In this document: positions 48,352 to 58,133 of the stretch, piece after piece | Layout of the letters: every line of letters starts with the position of its first letter | Numbering within the stretch: the stretch's first letter is position 1 | Notes under the pieces: generated by a model | What the model was told of the DNA's origin: nothing | Database searches by the model: none | Seen by the model: only the letters and a program-made list of their open reading frames with translations | Program-made: the position numbers and the translations under genes | Source: Streptococcus pseudoporcinus LQ 940-04 | GTDB taxonomy: Bacteria > Bacillota > Bacilli > Lactobacillales > Streptococcaceae | DNA length: 64,000 nucleotides | Direction: 5' to 3' | NCBI RefSeq assembly: GCF_000188035.1 | Contig: NZ_AEUY02000005.1 | Coordinates: 1,674,001-1,738,000, forward strand

Positions 48352-48384
48352 CTACCAAACGAAGCCCAATAATAATAACCGCAT
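48352..48384 (-). CDS. Candidate leaderless signalling peptide, 10 aa
   Basis: MRLLLLGFVW followed by TAG. AAAGGAGG (48393-48400) lies exactly 8 bases before the ATG. The gene is divergent from, and about 120 bases from, the rgg remnant. It resembles in size and composition the SpeB-inducing peptide MWLLLLFL that activates RopB and is encoded divergently from ropB. The peptide needs no export signal in that system. It could be a chance short frame. Confidence 0.5.
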   Translation of the reverse strand: MRLLLLGFVW

Positions 48385-48439
48385 AACTGGTGCCTCCTTT
48401 AATTCTTTTAACTACATCAGAAGTGAATACAGTATTAAA

Positions 48440-48468
48440 TAGACAATTTGTTACGCATTATGTACAAT
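48440..48468 (+). promoter_or_regulatory. Promoter of the rgg remnant
   Basis: TAGACA (48440-48445), 17-bp spacer, TACAAT (48463-48468), 38 bases before the ATG at 48507. Confidence 0.6.
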
Positions 48469-48506
48469 GGCAACGTATTTTTTACATTAATTAGGGAAGC
48501 TTAACA

Positions 48507-48867
48507 ATGGAACTTGGGTGAAACTGTTGAATTTATTAGGCATTCAAAAAATATTCCTATCAAACAAGTCTGCGGTGATTATCTTACAAGACAAACCTAT
48601 TACCGCTTTATCAAAAATAATCTTGATATCTCTTCCAAAAAGTTACTTTATATTTTAGACAATTTTAACGTCAACGTAGATGAGTTTTACAGCAGAGAGT
48701 TTGAAGGCTTTATCAAAGGTTTTTCTTGGCATAATGACTTTTCTTCGTTTCCACTTAATTTTGTGTCTACTTTATTATACCAAGTCCAAATACCATCGTT
48801 AGTCTTTTTTGGTGTTTTCGAGAACACTACATTCCTGTTATTGACAATCATAACAGTCAAATTATAG
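48507..48867 (+). pseudogene. Rgg/RopB-like regulator, frameshifted and truncated
   Basis: The first 60 codons encode the HTH of a Rgg-family regulator: ETVEFIRHSKNIPIKQVCGD, then LTRQTYYRFIKN and LLYILDNFNVNVDEF. ATG 48507 reads MEL and then shifts because CTTGGG has one G too many; with GG it reads MELGETVEF. After about residue 75 the frame turns into unrelated hydrophobic codons and the peptide-binding repeat domain of Rgg is absent. So the receptor is lost while the peptide gene beside it remains. Confidence 0.7.
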
Positions 48868-48912
48868 CCCTTTTAGTCATCAAAGTAATAGCTATTTTAC
48901 TTACTATCATGA

Positions 48913-49281
48913 TTAGTCACGCAGAAACAGGTGGTTAGCTACTCCTAAGCTACTGTGATGATGGAGACAATCCTTTTTGTCGTAGGCACAGTGGCCGCTG
49001 GGAGAAAATGAGCCATAATGTTCTAGGTTGTATTCTGCAGGGAGGTAGGTTGGGTCCAAGTCCAAAGCCACTCGAAAATGTTTCATGGCTAAAAGGTGGT
49101 CACCTTTTTCTTCCAGTAAGATGCCCATCAGATTATGGGGTTCAGGGAGATGAGGATTCTTTTTCATGTCATCAGCTAGCAATTCAAAACAGTCATCATA
49201 TTGTTTCTTTACAAGTAAGGCCTTGGTCTGGTTAACGAGAAACTTTCGGTCTATTTGTGTCTTTTTTACGAATCGCATCAT
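48913..49281 (-). CDS. TPR-repeat protein downstream of kdpC, 122 aa
   Basis: Small cytosolic protein with about two tetratricopeptide repeats: LLVKKQYDDCFELLADDMKKNPHLPEPHNLMG and ILLEEKGDHLLAMKHFRVALDLDPTYLPAEYNL. The C-terminal tail (SPSGHCAYDKKDCLHHHSS) is Cys/His-rich and could bind a metal. Start MMRFVKKTQ with AGAGG upstream. It follows kdpC by about 50 bases on the same strand, so it is probably co-transcribed; its role in K+ transport is unknown. Confidence 0.7.
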   Translation of the reverse strand: MMRFVKKTQIDRKFLVNQTKALLVKKQYDDCFELLADDMKKNPHLPEPHNLMGILLEEKGDHLLAMKHFRVALDLDPTYLPAEYNLEHYGSFSPSGHCAYDKKDCLHHHSSLGVANHLFLRD

Positions 49282-49332
49282 CAATACCTCTTTTTCATGT
49301 CTATTTTTCATTTTAATCACTGCGCATTTCAG

Positions 49333-49995
49333 TCAATCATCACTTGCGACCACAGCGATAGGTCTTTTAAAAGGGTGTTGGTTTAGTTCTTTCTTGATAG
49401 CCAGGTTAACTTCTAAAACAGATACCCGGTCTTCGCCTAGGAACCCCAAAACCTTTGTTGCTGTATGTGCGTTAATGATTTTCTCTAGCCTAGCTGGACT
49501 AATCCCTGTTTTTCTGGCAATACGAGGAATTTGTAGTTTGGCACTTTCGGGACTAATTTCTGGGTCTAGTCCTGAACCCGATGTTGTTACCAAGTCAGCA
49601 GGTATATCTTTCACTGAAACGGTTGGGTTTTCTTTTAGGAAAAGTGCCAGTTCCTGTTGGACCCGTGCTTTTAGTTTGGGATTACTAGGAGCCAGATTCT
49701 GGGAGCCAGAGGTAATCACAGGCCTTTGTCCACTTGCTACTTCCTCACAAGAGTAAGTGTTGTAATGAATGGCAGATGGTCTGCCATGCAGAAAAGCTGC
49801 TGACGAAAACTCTTGACCGATTAAGGCTGTTCCAATTGGTTCCTCATGCTGCTTAATCTGGCTACCATTGGCTTGGAAAGGAAAGAGAAATTGCCCCAAG
49901 CCCGTAATCAGCAAAGGATAAATGATGCCACAAACCGCCCCAAATAAAAGCGTTAAGCGGACAGGTCGTTTGATGTAACTGCATATTTTTGTCAT
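49333..49995 (-). CDS. kdpC: Potassium-transporting ATPase subunit C
   Basis: Assembly and ATP-affinity subunit of the KdpFABC pump. One N-terminal membrane helix (LTLLFGAVCGIIYPLLITGLGQFLFP), then GSxLIGQxF-like block (GTALIGQEFSSAAFLHGRPSA), ASGSGLDPEISP in the form TTSGSGLDPEISPESA and the end VLEVNLAIKKELN. 220 aa, complete. Order kdpF-A-B-C on the minus strand. Confidence 0.95.
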   Translation of the reverse strand: MTKICSYIKRPVRLTLLFGAVCGIIYPLLITGLGQFLFPFQANGSQIKQHEEPIGTALIGQEFSSAAFLHGRPSAIHYNTYSCEEVASGQRPVITSGSQNLAPSNPKLKARVQQELALFLKENPTVSVKDIPADLVTTSGSGLDPEISPESAKLQIPRIARKTGISPARLEKIINAHTATKVLGFLGEDRVSVLEVNLAIKKELNQHPFKRPIAVVASDD

Positions 49996-50114
49996 GGTTG
50001 TTGTTCATTCCTTTCATGTGCAACCTATGGAAAGTCCAGCTCTTTTAGCAAGCAAAGATAGACCATTCCTAAGCTGTTCTTTTCCTGAATGTCTTCTAGT
50101 ATTAAACTGTTTTC

Positions 50115-52184
50115 TTAGGATAAGCTCAGCAGGTGCAAAAGTGGGGCAATACCCATATCAATGATTTTGATGCCAATAAATGGGATAAGGACACCGCCTA
50201 AACCATAAATCAACATATTATGGGCCAAGACTTTTTCTGACCGTTGAGGCTTGTAGGCAACGCCCTTCATGGCAATTGGGATTAAAAGGGGAATAATGAT
50301 GGCATTGAAAATCAAAGCTGATAAAATAGCGCTGGAAGGTGTTGCTAATGCCATGATATTTAGCGCTTGCATGTGTGGAATGGCCACCATAAAAATCGCT
50401 GGAATAATGGCAAAGTATTTGGCAATATCATTAGCAATTGAAAAGGTGGTTAAAGCTCCTCGTGTCATTAATAATTGCTTTCCAATTTCAACAATATCAA
50501 GAATCTTGGTTGGATCGCTGTCTAAATCTACCATGTTAGCAGCTTCTTTGGCAGCACTTGTTCCAGAATTCATGGCAATCCCAACGTCTGCCTGAGCTAG
50601 GGCTGGTGCATCATTAGTGCCATCGCCTGTCATGGCAACCACTTTTCCTAAGCGCTGCTCTTTTTTGATGGCTTCAATTTTGTCTTCTGGCTTGCATTCA
50701 GCAATAAAGCTATCAACGCCTGCCTCTTGAGCGATGGTTGCTGCGGTAAGAGGATTATCACCGGTACACATAACGGTTTTAATGCCCATTTCTCGTAAGC
50801 GGGCAAACCGTTCAACTAATCCAGGCTTGATAGTATCTTTGAGATCAATCACGCCTAAGATAACCTGACCATCAGCTACTGCTAGAGGGGTCCCTCCCGC
50901 TGAAGCGATCCCTTCACTAATAGCCTTCAAATCTTTGGGGATCACACCACCTTTTCCTTTAATATAATGGCTGATAGCGTCTGTGGCCCCCTTACGTATC
51001 ATTCTCCCATTGGTAAAGTCAAGGCCACTCATGCGTGTTTGGGCAGTAAAATCAATAAAGGTCATGTCTGCTGAAATAGGAGGAATAATTTCCCCATGCT
51101 CTTTGGCAAGGGTAACAATGGATTTTCCTTCTGGTGTGTCATCTTGTAAAGAACTGAGCGTAGCTGCTGTCATTAGGGTCTTTTGGCTCACACCAGCAAC
51201 AGGAACAAACTGCGCTGCCATGCGATTTCCAAAGGTAATGGTCCCTGTTTTGTCCAAAATCATAGTATCCACGTCCCCACTAGATTCCACTGCTTTTCCT
51301 GACATGGCAATCACATTGAATCGTGTGACGCGATCCATGCCTGCGATGCCAATTGCTGACAGGAGGCCTCCAATCGTTGTTGGAATTAAGCACACGGTCA
51401 AGGCAACAAGGGTGGTAACTGTAATCTTGATGTGCAAAGCATTAGCAATTGGGTACAAGCTCCCAATGACTATTAAGAAGATAATGGTTAAGCTGACTAG
51501 CAAGGTATTCAAGGCAATTTCATTAGGGGTTTTCTGCCGAGAAGCGCCCTCCACCAAAGCAATCATTTTATCTAAAAAGGACTCCCCAGCACGTGAGGTC
51601 ATTTTCAATTTGAGCCAGTCACTTGCAAGGGTTGTTCCTCCTGTTACGAAGGCAAAATCACCACCAGGTTCTTTGACCACTGGAGCTGATTCTCCTGTAA
51701 TCGCCGATTCGTCAACAGAGGCAATCCCTTCAATCACTTCGCCGTCACCAGGAATCAATTCACCAGCCTTAACCAGAACGATATCCCCTTTTTGAAGGTC
51801 AGTCGCTTCAATCATTTCTTCATGAAAAGTTTGGCTGGCCTGGTCAAAATGAAGTCGGCGGGCTGTCATGTGTTCTTGTGTCTTTTTTAAACTTTCGGCC
51901 TGTGCTTTTCCTCTTCCTTCTGCAATGGATTCAGCAAAGTTAGCAAATAGTAAGGTCAAGAGCAGAATTCCTGATACTATACTGTTGTATAATTGACTGC
52001 TTTGGCTGACCTGCTGAACGCCAGCAGGGATAATCGCTAAAAAGAAGGTCAGCACAAAACCAACTTCGACCACAAACATGACTGGATTTTTAATCATATA
52101 GCTAGGACGAAGTTTTGTGACCGCCCCTTTGAGAGAACTGCGCAATATCTCTTGCGTTAAAAAATGCGTTTTCCTTGAAATCAT
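50115..52184 (-). CDS. kdpB: Potassium-transporting ATPase subunit B (P-type)
   Basis: Catalytic P-type ATPase subunit driving high-affinity K+ uptake. Phosphorylation motif [19 protein letters not shown] loop [14 protein letters not shown], hinge [18 protein letters not shown]. Membrane helices are in the usual places. Start MISRKTHF at 52184 has GAGG 6 bases upstream; an ATG four codons earlier overlaps the kdpA stop and lacks a site. About 689 aa, normal. Confidence 0.96.
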   Translation of the reverse strand: MISRKTHFLTQEILRSSLKGAVTKLRPSYMIKNPVMFVVEVGFVLTFFLAIIPAGVQQVSQSSQLYNSIVSGILLLTLLFANFAESIAEGRGKAQAESLKKTQEHMTARRLHFDQASQTFHEEMIEATDLQKGDIVLVKAGELIPGDGEVIEGIASVDESAITGESAPVVKEPGGDFAFVTGGTTLASDWLKLKMTSRAGESFLDKMIALVEGASRQKTPNEIALNTLLVSLTIIFLIVIGSLYPIANALHIKITVTTLVALTVCLIPTTIGGLLSAIGIAGMDRVTRFNVIAMSGKAVESSGDVDTMILDKTGTITFGNRMAAQFVPVAGVSQKTLMTAATLSSLQDDTPEGKSIVTLAKEHGEIIPPISADMTFIDFTAQTRMSGLDFTNGRMIRKGATDAISHYIKGKGGVIPKDLKAISEGIASAGGTPLAVADGQVILGVIDLKDTIKPGLVERFARLREMGIKTVMCTGDNPLTAATIAQEAGVDSFIAECKPEDKIEAIKKEQRLGKVVAMTGDGTNDAPALAQADVGIAMNSGTSAAKEAANMVDLDSDPTKILDIVEIGKQLLMTRGALTTFSIANDIAKYFAIIPAIFMVAIPHMQALNIMALATPSSAILSALIFNAIIIPLLIPIAMKGVAYKPQRSEKVLAHNMLIYGLGGVLIPFIGIKIIDMGIAPLLHLLSLS

Positions 52185-52192
52185 AATAAACC

Positions 52193-53929
52193 TCATTGTG
52201 TTAAAAATTCAGCTAAAGGGCCTAGTACAAGAGTTGGTAAGAAAGTCAAAGCTGATATTATCAGCACTACCATCCCTAAACTAAGGGTAAAGGTCCCTGT
52301 TTCTGTTTTTAAAGAGCCAAGGGAAGCATTCACAGGCGACTTCGTCATTAACGACCCAGCAACTGCCAGCTGAAGAATCAAGGTTACATAGCGTCCCAAA
52401 AACATGGCTAATCCTGTGGACACATTCCAGAAGGGAGTATTGTCTTTCAATCCTTCAAATCCTGATCCATTATTGGCAGAAGCTGAGGTAAACTGATAAA
52501 TCACTTGTGATAAACCATGAAAGCCTGGATTGCTGACACTGCTAAGCCCCGCTGGTAATAAGACTGCTAAGGCTGAAAACCCTAGAATAATCACAGGATG
52601 GACCACGATGCCTAAGGCAATTAAGGTCATCTCCTTACCTTCAATTTTTTTCCCTAGGTAAACAGGCGTCCGTCCAATCATCAACCCACAGATAAAAACA
52701 GTCAGCAAAACGTACAGCATCATATTCATTAGGCCAACACCCTTACCACCAAAGATAACATTGAGCATCATGTTCACCATAGCTACTCCGCCACTCAGAG
52801 GCGTCAAAGTATCGTGCATGTTATTCACAGAACCCGTTGTAAAAGCCGTTGTTATTTCTGTAAAGAGGCCAGACATGGGAATACCGAACCGAACTTCCTT
52901 GCCCTCCATGTTTCCCATTGATTGGTTCAAGCCCAACTGATGTAAGAATGGATTGCCTTTACTTTCTGACCACACAATAAGTGCTAAACCCGCCAAAAAT
53001 AAGAAAGTCATAACCAGCAAAAGCGGTCTTGCTTGTCTGCCTAGTTGCATAGGCATGGGATTTGAAGAAGCTTTCTGTAAGGGAGGAAGGGGATGGGATC
53101 CTTTTCTCTGCGCTGCAACCATATAGCCAAAGGCCACTAGCATTGCACCCGGCAACAACATCATTGACAGCATTTCTATAATATTGGTGATCACATTAGG
53201 GTTTTCAAAGGGAGCTGCTGAATTCGCCGCAAAAAAACCACCACCGTTGGTTCCCAAGTGTTTAATGATTTCAAGAGAGGCAACTGGCCCCATTGCAATG
53301 CCTTGCAACTTGCCCTCCAAGGTGGTCACGTCTAACTCTTTTGCCAATGTTTGAGGAACCCCTTGTGAAATAAGCACCAAGGCTCCCACGATAGAAAAGG
53401 GAAGCAACACCCGAGTAATCACACGCACAAAGTCAACATAGAAATTCCCCATGTCTTGGTATTTTCCTGAAACTCCTCTGATAAAGGCCATAGCAGCAGC
53501 ATAGCCCGAAGCAGCTGAGGTAAACATCATAAAAGTAATGACCACCATCTGACTAAGAAAAGACAAATCCCTTTCACCAACGTAATCTTGTAAATTCGAA
53601 TTGGTGATAAAGGAGATGACCGTGTTAAAACTCAAGCTGGACTCTAATGGACCCACACGGTTGGGGTTCAAAAAGAGAAAAGCTTGTGTTCGTAGAATCA
53701 CATAAGCCACTAAGGCCATAACAGCATTGGTTAAAACAAGAGCCACAGCATACTGTTTCCAAGTCATGCCTTTTTTGTCCACATCAAGCAACCTATAAAT
53801 GCCCCGATCAATAGGATCCATGATAGGATCTGCAAAGGTTTTTTGCTGGCTGGCAATATGGTAAAGGTACTTTCCTGTTGGTAATATGAGAAGACAAGCT
53901 ATTGTTAAAACAAAGATGATTTGTAACAT
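52193..53929 (-). CDS. kdpA: Potassium-transporting ATPase subunit A
   Basis: K+-selective channel-like subunit. Four selectivity-filter segments are visible, for example [48 protein letters not shown] and [14 protein letters not shown]. About ten membrane helices; 578 aa, slightly longer than E. coli KdpA. AGGAGG precedes the ATG and lies at the end of kdpF. Confidence 0.96.
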   Translation of the reverse strand: MLQIIFVLTIACLLILPTGKYLYHIASQQKTFADPIMDPIDRGIYRLLDVDKKGMTWKQYAVALVLTNAVMALVAYVILRTQAFLFLNPNRVGPLESSLSFNTVISFITNSNLQDYVGERDLSFLSQMVVITFMMFTSAASGYAAAMAFIRGVSGKYQDMGNFYVDFVRVITRVLLPFSIVGALVLISQGVPQTLAKELDVTTLEGKLQGIAMGPVASLEIIKHLGTNGGGFFAANSAAPFENPNVITNIIEMLSMMLLPGAMLVAFGYMVAAQRKGSHPLPPLQKASSNPMPMQLGRQARPLLLVMTFLFLAGLALIVWSESKGNPFLHQLGLNQSMGNMEGKEVRFGIPMSGLFTEITTAFTTGSVNNMHDTLTPLSGGVAMVNMMLNVIFGGKGVGLMNMMLYVLLTVFICGLMIGRTPVYLGKKIEGKEMTLIALGIVVHPVIILGFSALAVLLPAGLSSVSNPGFHGLSQVIYQFTSASANNGSGFEGLKDNTPFWNVSTGLAMFLGRYVTLILQLAVAGSLMTKSPVNASLGSLKTETGTFTLSLGMVVLIISALTFLPTLVLGPLAEFLTQ

Positions 53930-53941
53930 CTCACTTTCCTC

Positions 53942-54019
53942 CTAAAATCGCTCTGGGTGTAACAGAGCATAAAACAAATAACTGATTAAGAAGCCAAAAA
54001 TGATTCCTAATATTATCAT
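53942..54019 (-). CDS. kdpF: Potassium-transporting ATPase subunit F, 25 aa
   Basis: Single-helix lipid-like stabiliser of the Kdp complex. MIILGIIFGFLISYLFYALL and the end HPERF match the KdpF pattern (one helix, then YAL..PE.F). It ends 12 bases before the kdpA start, the usual KdpF position. Confidence 0.85.
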   Translation of the reverse strand: MIILGIIFGFLISYLFYALLHPERF

Positions 54020-54036
54020 GGTCTCACCCTCTCTTT

Positions 54037-54135
54037 CTAATCGCCTTTGAGCCGTTTGTCGCACCAGGCAATAAAGCCAAGCACCAACAGAAAACTCAGA
54101 AACAAAACAAACAACATTATGACATCTACTAGCAT
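54037..54135 (-). CDS. Small membrane peptide upstream of kdpF, 32 aa
   Basis: MLVDVIMLFVLFLSFLLVLG then FIAWCDKRLKGD: one helix with a basic end. AGGAGG lies 5 bases before this ATG (an ATG one codon earlier is too close). It ends 17 bases before kdpF. Similar short helices precede kdpF in other genomes as I recall; function unknown. Confidence 0.65.
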   Translation of the reverse strand: MLVDVIMLFVLFLSFLLVLGFIAWCDKRLKGD

Positions 54136-54189
54136 CATATCCTCCTTCAACAATGTGATTATTCTAGCACTAAAGAAATAAAGGTGGTA

Positions 54190-54227
54190 TAAAGATTAAG
54201 TATGCCAGATAAAGATAATGTAAAGAT
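54190..54227. promoter_or_regulatory. Three direct repeats upstream of kdpF: possible KdpE sites
   Basis: TAAAGAT at 54190-54196, 54210-54216 and 54221-54227, with start-to-start spacings of 20 and 11 bp, about two and one helical turns. They lie 55-90 bases upstream of the first small kdp peptide. Response regulators bind such tandem sites; binding by KdpE is inference. Confidence 0.5.
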
Positions 54228-54236
54228 TGACCCATT

Positions 54237-54272
54237 AAAAAAGCCTGAGGCAATAGGTCCTCAGACTTTTTT
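54237..54272. terminator. Terminator after kdpE
   Basis: AAAAAGCCTGAGG...CCTCAGACTTTTTT hairpin, so kdpDE and kdpFABC are separate transcription units, at least in part. Confidence 0.75.
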
Positions 54273-54321
54273 AAATAGCTGCAAAGGCATCACCTATCAG
54301 GTGAATGACATTCTGTTTAGC

Positions 54322-55047
54322 TTATTTATTGGCACCATCTTCGATTTTGACGAGACGATAACCAATGCCAATATGGGTTTGAATCATTTTGGGGTAACCA
54401 GACCCTAATTCAATTTTTTTGCGCAGCGTATTCACAAAAACCCGCAGGGCTGAGAAGTCTTCCTCATAATAGCCCCAAATTTCCTTGACAATAAAGCGAT
54501 AGGTCAAGACCCTATCGACATTCTCTGACAACAGACAAAGCAACTTATACTCAATCGGGGTCAGGTGAATTTCTTGGTCAGTAACAAACACACGATTGGA
54601 TAAAAAATCAATATGTAGCCAGCCATTGCTAAAGGCTGATGTTTCAGAACCATAGTCACCTTGTTGGTCATGTTGTTTTGCCCTCCTAAGGTTGGCTCTT
54701 AGGCGAGCTAAAAGTTCATCAGCACTAAAGGGTTTGGTCAAATAATCATCTGCCCCAGCATCAAGGGCATCAATCTTATCATTTTCTTCCCCACGGGCAC
54801 TAACAACAATAATAGGCAGTTGCGAAAAGCCACGAACCTTGTCAATAATGTCTTTGCCATCCATGTCTGGAAGACCAAGGTCCAATAATAATAGGTCTGG
54901 GAGTTGCGAAACAATCTGACGCAAGGCAGCCTTCCCTGTCTGTACTGCCACATAATGATAACCCTCAACTTCCATTGTCAAGGACAAGAGTTTGTTAATG
55001 GAAGGGTCATCTTCACAAATTAAAATCTTAACGTTTTCATTTTTCAT
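54322..55047 (-). CDS. kdpE: Response regulator KdpE
   Basis: OmpR-type regulator. Receiver domain with Asp in LLLLDLGLPDMDG, Thr/Ser in IIVVSARGEENDK and Lys in DDYLTKPFSADELLARLRANLRR; winged-helix DNA-binding domain residues about 135-235 (ALRVFVNTLRKKIE, THIGIGYRLV). 241 aa. Overlaps kdpD by 11 bases. Expected to activate kdpFABC when K+ is low. Confidence 0.93.
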   Translation of the reverse strand: MKNENVKILICEDDPSINKLLSLTMEVEGYHYVAVQTGKAALRQIVSQLPDLLLLDLGLPDMDGKDIIDKVRGFSQLPIIVVSARGEENDKIDALDAGADDYLTKPFSADELLARLRANLRRAKQHDQQGDYGSETSAFSNGWLHIDFLSNRVFVTDQEIHLTPIEYKLLCLLSENVDRVLTYRFIVKEIWGYYEEDFSALRVFVNTLRKKIELGSGYPKMIQTHIGIGYRLVKIEDGANK

Positions 55048-57682
55048 GTAATACTGGCACCCCCACTAATGGTAACGTAAAGCCAATGATAACCCCTTTA
55101 GGGATGTTGTCATGAACATAAATGGTTCCTCCATGTGCTGTAATGATACTCTTACATAGGGATAACCCTATTCCCAATCCTCTTTTACCATCAGCTGACG
55201 CATTTTCTGACGTGTAAAAAAGGTCAAAAATCTTTTCTTTTGCCTGGTCGCTAATACCAGGCCCATCGTCAGAAACCTCAACCACCAGATTCTGGTCTTT
55301 TCGCTTACTGGTCAATGTAATCCGTGACCCTTCAGGCGTGTATTTAACAGCATTATTGATGATATTAATCAACACTTGCACGATTAAGGGACCATCCATT
55401 TTGGCCATTAATAAGTCATCTGATAAGTCCAAAATAAAGTTATGGTGCTTGAGGTGTCGATCGACATGTTTCAAAGCCTCCTCAACCATCTCATCAAAAA
55501 TATTGGTGCTTAGCGAGAGGGTCATGTCATTATCCAATTTGGTAATTGACAATAAATTTTCAATCAGATTAATCAACCACATGGAGTCATCGTAGATATA
55601 GGTGGCTAATTCTGTCAGCTGCTGCTTCTCTAAGGTCTCACCCGTTTCCATCATTAATCTTGCCTGACCCGATATGCTTGTCAGTGGGGTTCGCAAGTCA
55701 TGTGAGATGGCCCTTAACAAGTTAGCCCTTAGCTGTTCTTTTTGCATTTTAAGTTCTATTTTTTGTTGTTCTTCACGTAATCTTTCTTTTTCTAAGGCCA
55801 GGGCGGCTTCTCCTAGAACAGCTAGAATCACAGATTTTTCAAATAGGTCAACGGTCGCCTTGTCATCCATTAGGATACCAATAATAGCAAAAACATGGTC
55901 CTTTTCTCTGACAGATAAATACAGGAATTTGGCAGCCGACAAGGTATTTGTTGTTGCTCCGGCTCGTTTATTATTATGTAAAACCCATTCAACCACTCCT
56001 CGCTCATTGAGCTGGTCATAGTCGGTTAAGGTCTGCAAAGACTGACTGGCGGAGAAATACTTGGGATCCTCCAAAGTGCCAGCTATTACAGGATAAATCA
56101 CCACATCACGATCCAATAATTTTTTGACTTGAACGGCTAGTTCTTCTAAAATAGCTGGAATAGTGTCTGCCTGAGACAAGCCTTTATTGGTTTGTAACAA
56201 GAGTTCTGTTCGGTAAGATTTTTCAGTAGATAATCTTGCCTGTTCTTGAATCCGTTTGATAAGACTAGAAGTGATTAAACCAGCAATCAGCATGATGATA
56301 AAGGTGATGGGATAATTAGGACTAAAGGCTACAAAGGTATAGTAGGGCTCTGTGAAAAAATAATTAAAACAAAGGACGGATAAAATAGAAGAAACCACAC
56401 TGGAGAGTTTTCCTTTTGTCCAGACGGCATTGACCTGAACCCCTAAAATATAGATGGTAATAATATTATCAACACTGAAGTTCCAGTAACGGAATAAAAG
56501 ACCCGTTAGGGTTACTAGCAGCAGCATCGCCAGTGTTTTAAGCAAGTCACTGAAAGAAAATTGCCATTTAGGAATCCAAGAAACAAAGGAAAACTTATCA
56601 TGGTAAGGCTCTTTTTTTCCTCTGGCATTGGGAATCACAAAGATATCCAAATCAGGAACAGACTGGCTAAGTACTTCCACAATATTTTCTTTAGGCCAAA
56701 TGGTTTTGTCACTGCTTTTTCCGACCACCAACTTGGAAACATGGCTCAATTTGGCATAATCAACAATCTGCTTGGACACATTGTCAGCATCCACAATTGA
56801 CACTTTGGCACCCAACTGCTCTGCCAATTCCAAGTGCTGACGTAACTTGTTATCAGCTTTCTGATTAGGAGATTCCCGATCTAAACTGCCGATATATAAG
56901 GCTGTAAAGTCTGCATTAAAAGCACTGGCTAGCCTTGAAGCGGCACGGATGACATGTGAAGCGTAGGGAGACGGTGACACACAGACCAAGACATGTTCCT
57001 TGGTTACAAGACTGGCTTTGACTTTTTCTGATCGGATAGCGCTTTGATTAATCTGATCGGCAGCCTTACGTAGAGCGATTTCTCTTAAAGCTATTAACTT
57101 TTCTTCAGTAAAAAAATGGTGTTTGGCCAGATTAGCTTGCGATTTAGCATAGATTTTCCCTTTATCCAGCCGTTCAAGTAAGTCTAAGGGCTCAATATCC
57201 ACCAATTCAATCTGATCGGCCTGATTAAAAACAGCATCTGGAATCCTCTCATTAACTTGAATTCCTGTAATGGTTTCAATCACATCATTTAAACTCTCAA
57301 TATGTTGAACATTTACAGTAGTGTAAACATCAATCCCTGCGCAAAGCAGTTCCCTAATATCTTGGTATCTCTTTTTATTGCGCGACCCAAAACAGTTCGT
57401 ATGGGCTAATTCATCCACTAAGATAATGCGTGGTTGGCGTTTTAGAGCAGCGTCAATGTCAAATTCCTTTAAGGTAATGCCTTTATACGTTATGCTTTTA
57501 GGAGATAATTGCTCAAGTCCAGCTAATAAAGCCATTGTTTCCGGTCGATTATGAGGTTCGATATAACCTGCTAACACATCTACCCCAGCTTTTTTAGCTT
57601 TCTGAGCTTCGTTAAGCATGGCATAAGTTTTTCCAACCCCTGCTGCATAGCCAAAATAAATTCTTAACTTTCCTGTTTGCAT
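55037..57682 (-). CDS. kdpD: Osmosensitive K+ channel histidine kinase KdpD, 881 aa
   Basis: N-terminal KdpD domain with Walker A YFGYAAGVGKTYAML and Walker B PRIILVDELAHTN, then a universal-stress-protein domain (VLVCVSPSPYASHVIRAASRLA). The USP domain is the binding site for c-di-AMP in some Firmicutes. Four membrane helices (about residues 385-485), a GAF-like region, then the kinase: His in RAISHDLRTPLTSISG, N-box NIINNAVKYTPEGS, G-boxes VSDDGPGIS and GKRGLGIGLSLCKSI. Full length. AGGTGGTGCTATGC-type weak site precedes the ATG. Confidence 0.95.
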   Translation of the reverse strand: MQTGKLRIYFGYAAGVGKTYAMLNEAQKAKKAGVDVLAGYIEPHNRPETMALLAGLEQLSPKSITYKGITLKEFDIDAALKRQPRIILVDELAHTNCFGSRNKKRYQDIRELLCAGIDVYTTVNVQHIESLNDVIETITGIQVNERIPDAVFNQADQIELVDIEPLDLLERLDKGKIYAKSQANLAKHHFFTEEKLIALREIALRKAADQINQSAIRSEKVKASLVTKEHVLVCVSPSPYASHVIRAASRLASAFNADFTALYIGSLDRESPNQKADNKLRQHLELAEQLGAKVSIVDADNVSKQIVDYAKLSHVSKLVVGKSSDKTIWPKENIVEVLSQSVPDLDIFVIPNARGKKEPYHDKFSFVSWIPKWQFSFSDLLKTLAMLLLVTLTGLLFRYWNFSVDNIITIYILGVQVNAVWTKGKLSSVVSSILSVLCFNYFFTEPYYTFVAFSPNYPITFIIMLIAGLITSSLIKRIQEQARLSTEKSYRTELLLQTNKGLSQADTIPAILEELAVQVKKLLDRDVVIYPVIAGTLEDPKYFSASQSLQTLTDYDQLNERGVVEWVLHNNKRAGATTNTLSAAKFLYLSVREKDHVFAIIGILMDDKATVDLFEKSVILAVLGEAALALEKERLREEQQKIELKMQKEQLRANLLRAISHDLRTPLTSISGQARLMMETGETLEKQQLTELATYIYDDSMWLINLIENLLSITKLDNDMTLSLSTNIFDEMVEEALKHVDRHLKHHNFILDLSDDLLMAKMDGPLIVQVLINIINNAVKYTPEGSRITLTSKRKDQNLVVEVSDDGPGISDQAKEKIFDLFYTSENASADGKRGLGIGLSLCKSIITAHGGTIYVHDNIPKGVIIGFTLPLVGVPVLHEK

Positions 57683-57990
57683 AGCACCACCTTAATCAAC
57701 TGATCTTCCCTTTACAAGGAAGTCATTTCTACGGTATTATTATAGTCTTGTTTTTTAATTTTCACAATAAAAGACTGTCGAAGGCTACTTTTTAGCATAG
57801 TCACTTACTAAACTTGACCTTATCTGCCTGCTTATTGGGGAGGTCAAAGCATTTTTCTAAATCGGAAAATGAGTCCTGAATGGCTGGACAGAAACCTAGT
57901 GCTTTTTTGGTTATCACTGCTTCCTATGTTGAGACAATACTTTTCTGACTTGTCTAGCTGCTTTTATGCTATGATAGGATAAAGGAGGAT
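57683..57990. other. Gene-free stretch upstream of kdpD
   Basis: Contains TATAAT on the minus strand near 57737-57742, a possible kdpD promoter. No gene seen in the rest. Confidence 0.4.
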
Positions 57991-58118
57991 GATTTGGACT
58001 AACCAGATCAATTGTCTTGCTCGCCGATTAAAACGACTTCGTTCTAGTAACCTTCCGCAAGGAAATAGTTGGCAGATGCATTAGAAATGACGTTGGGATT
58101 TTATGCCTAATTCAGCCT
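57991..58118 (+). pseudogene. XRE-family regulator fragment
   Basis: AAAGGAGG is followed by codons for NQINCLARRLKRLRSSNLPQ and, in another frame, LADALEMTLGFYA. Together they resemble the first half of a Cro/C1-type HTH (RLKRLRSS..L.Q..LADAL..T). Frame change and stop codons show decay. Confidence 0.45.
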
Positions 58119-58133
58119 GTAAGAGAAGTAACA

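Noticed and set aside
49166-49756. 196-aa plus-strand frame over kdpC and the TPR gene
   Set aside because: Antisense to two genes with clear families; no start signal.
50983-51795. 270-aa plus-strand frame inside kdpB
   Set aside because: Shadow of the kdpB coding frame; no start signal and no family features.
54202-54408. 68-aa plus-strand frame downstream of kdpE
   Set aside because: Runs through the kdpE terminator and into antisense of kdpE.
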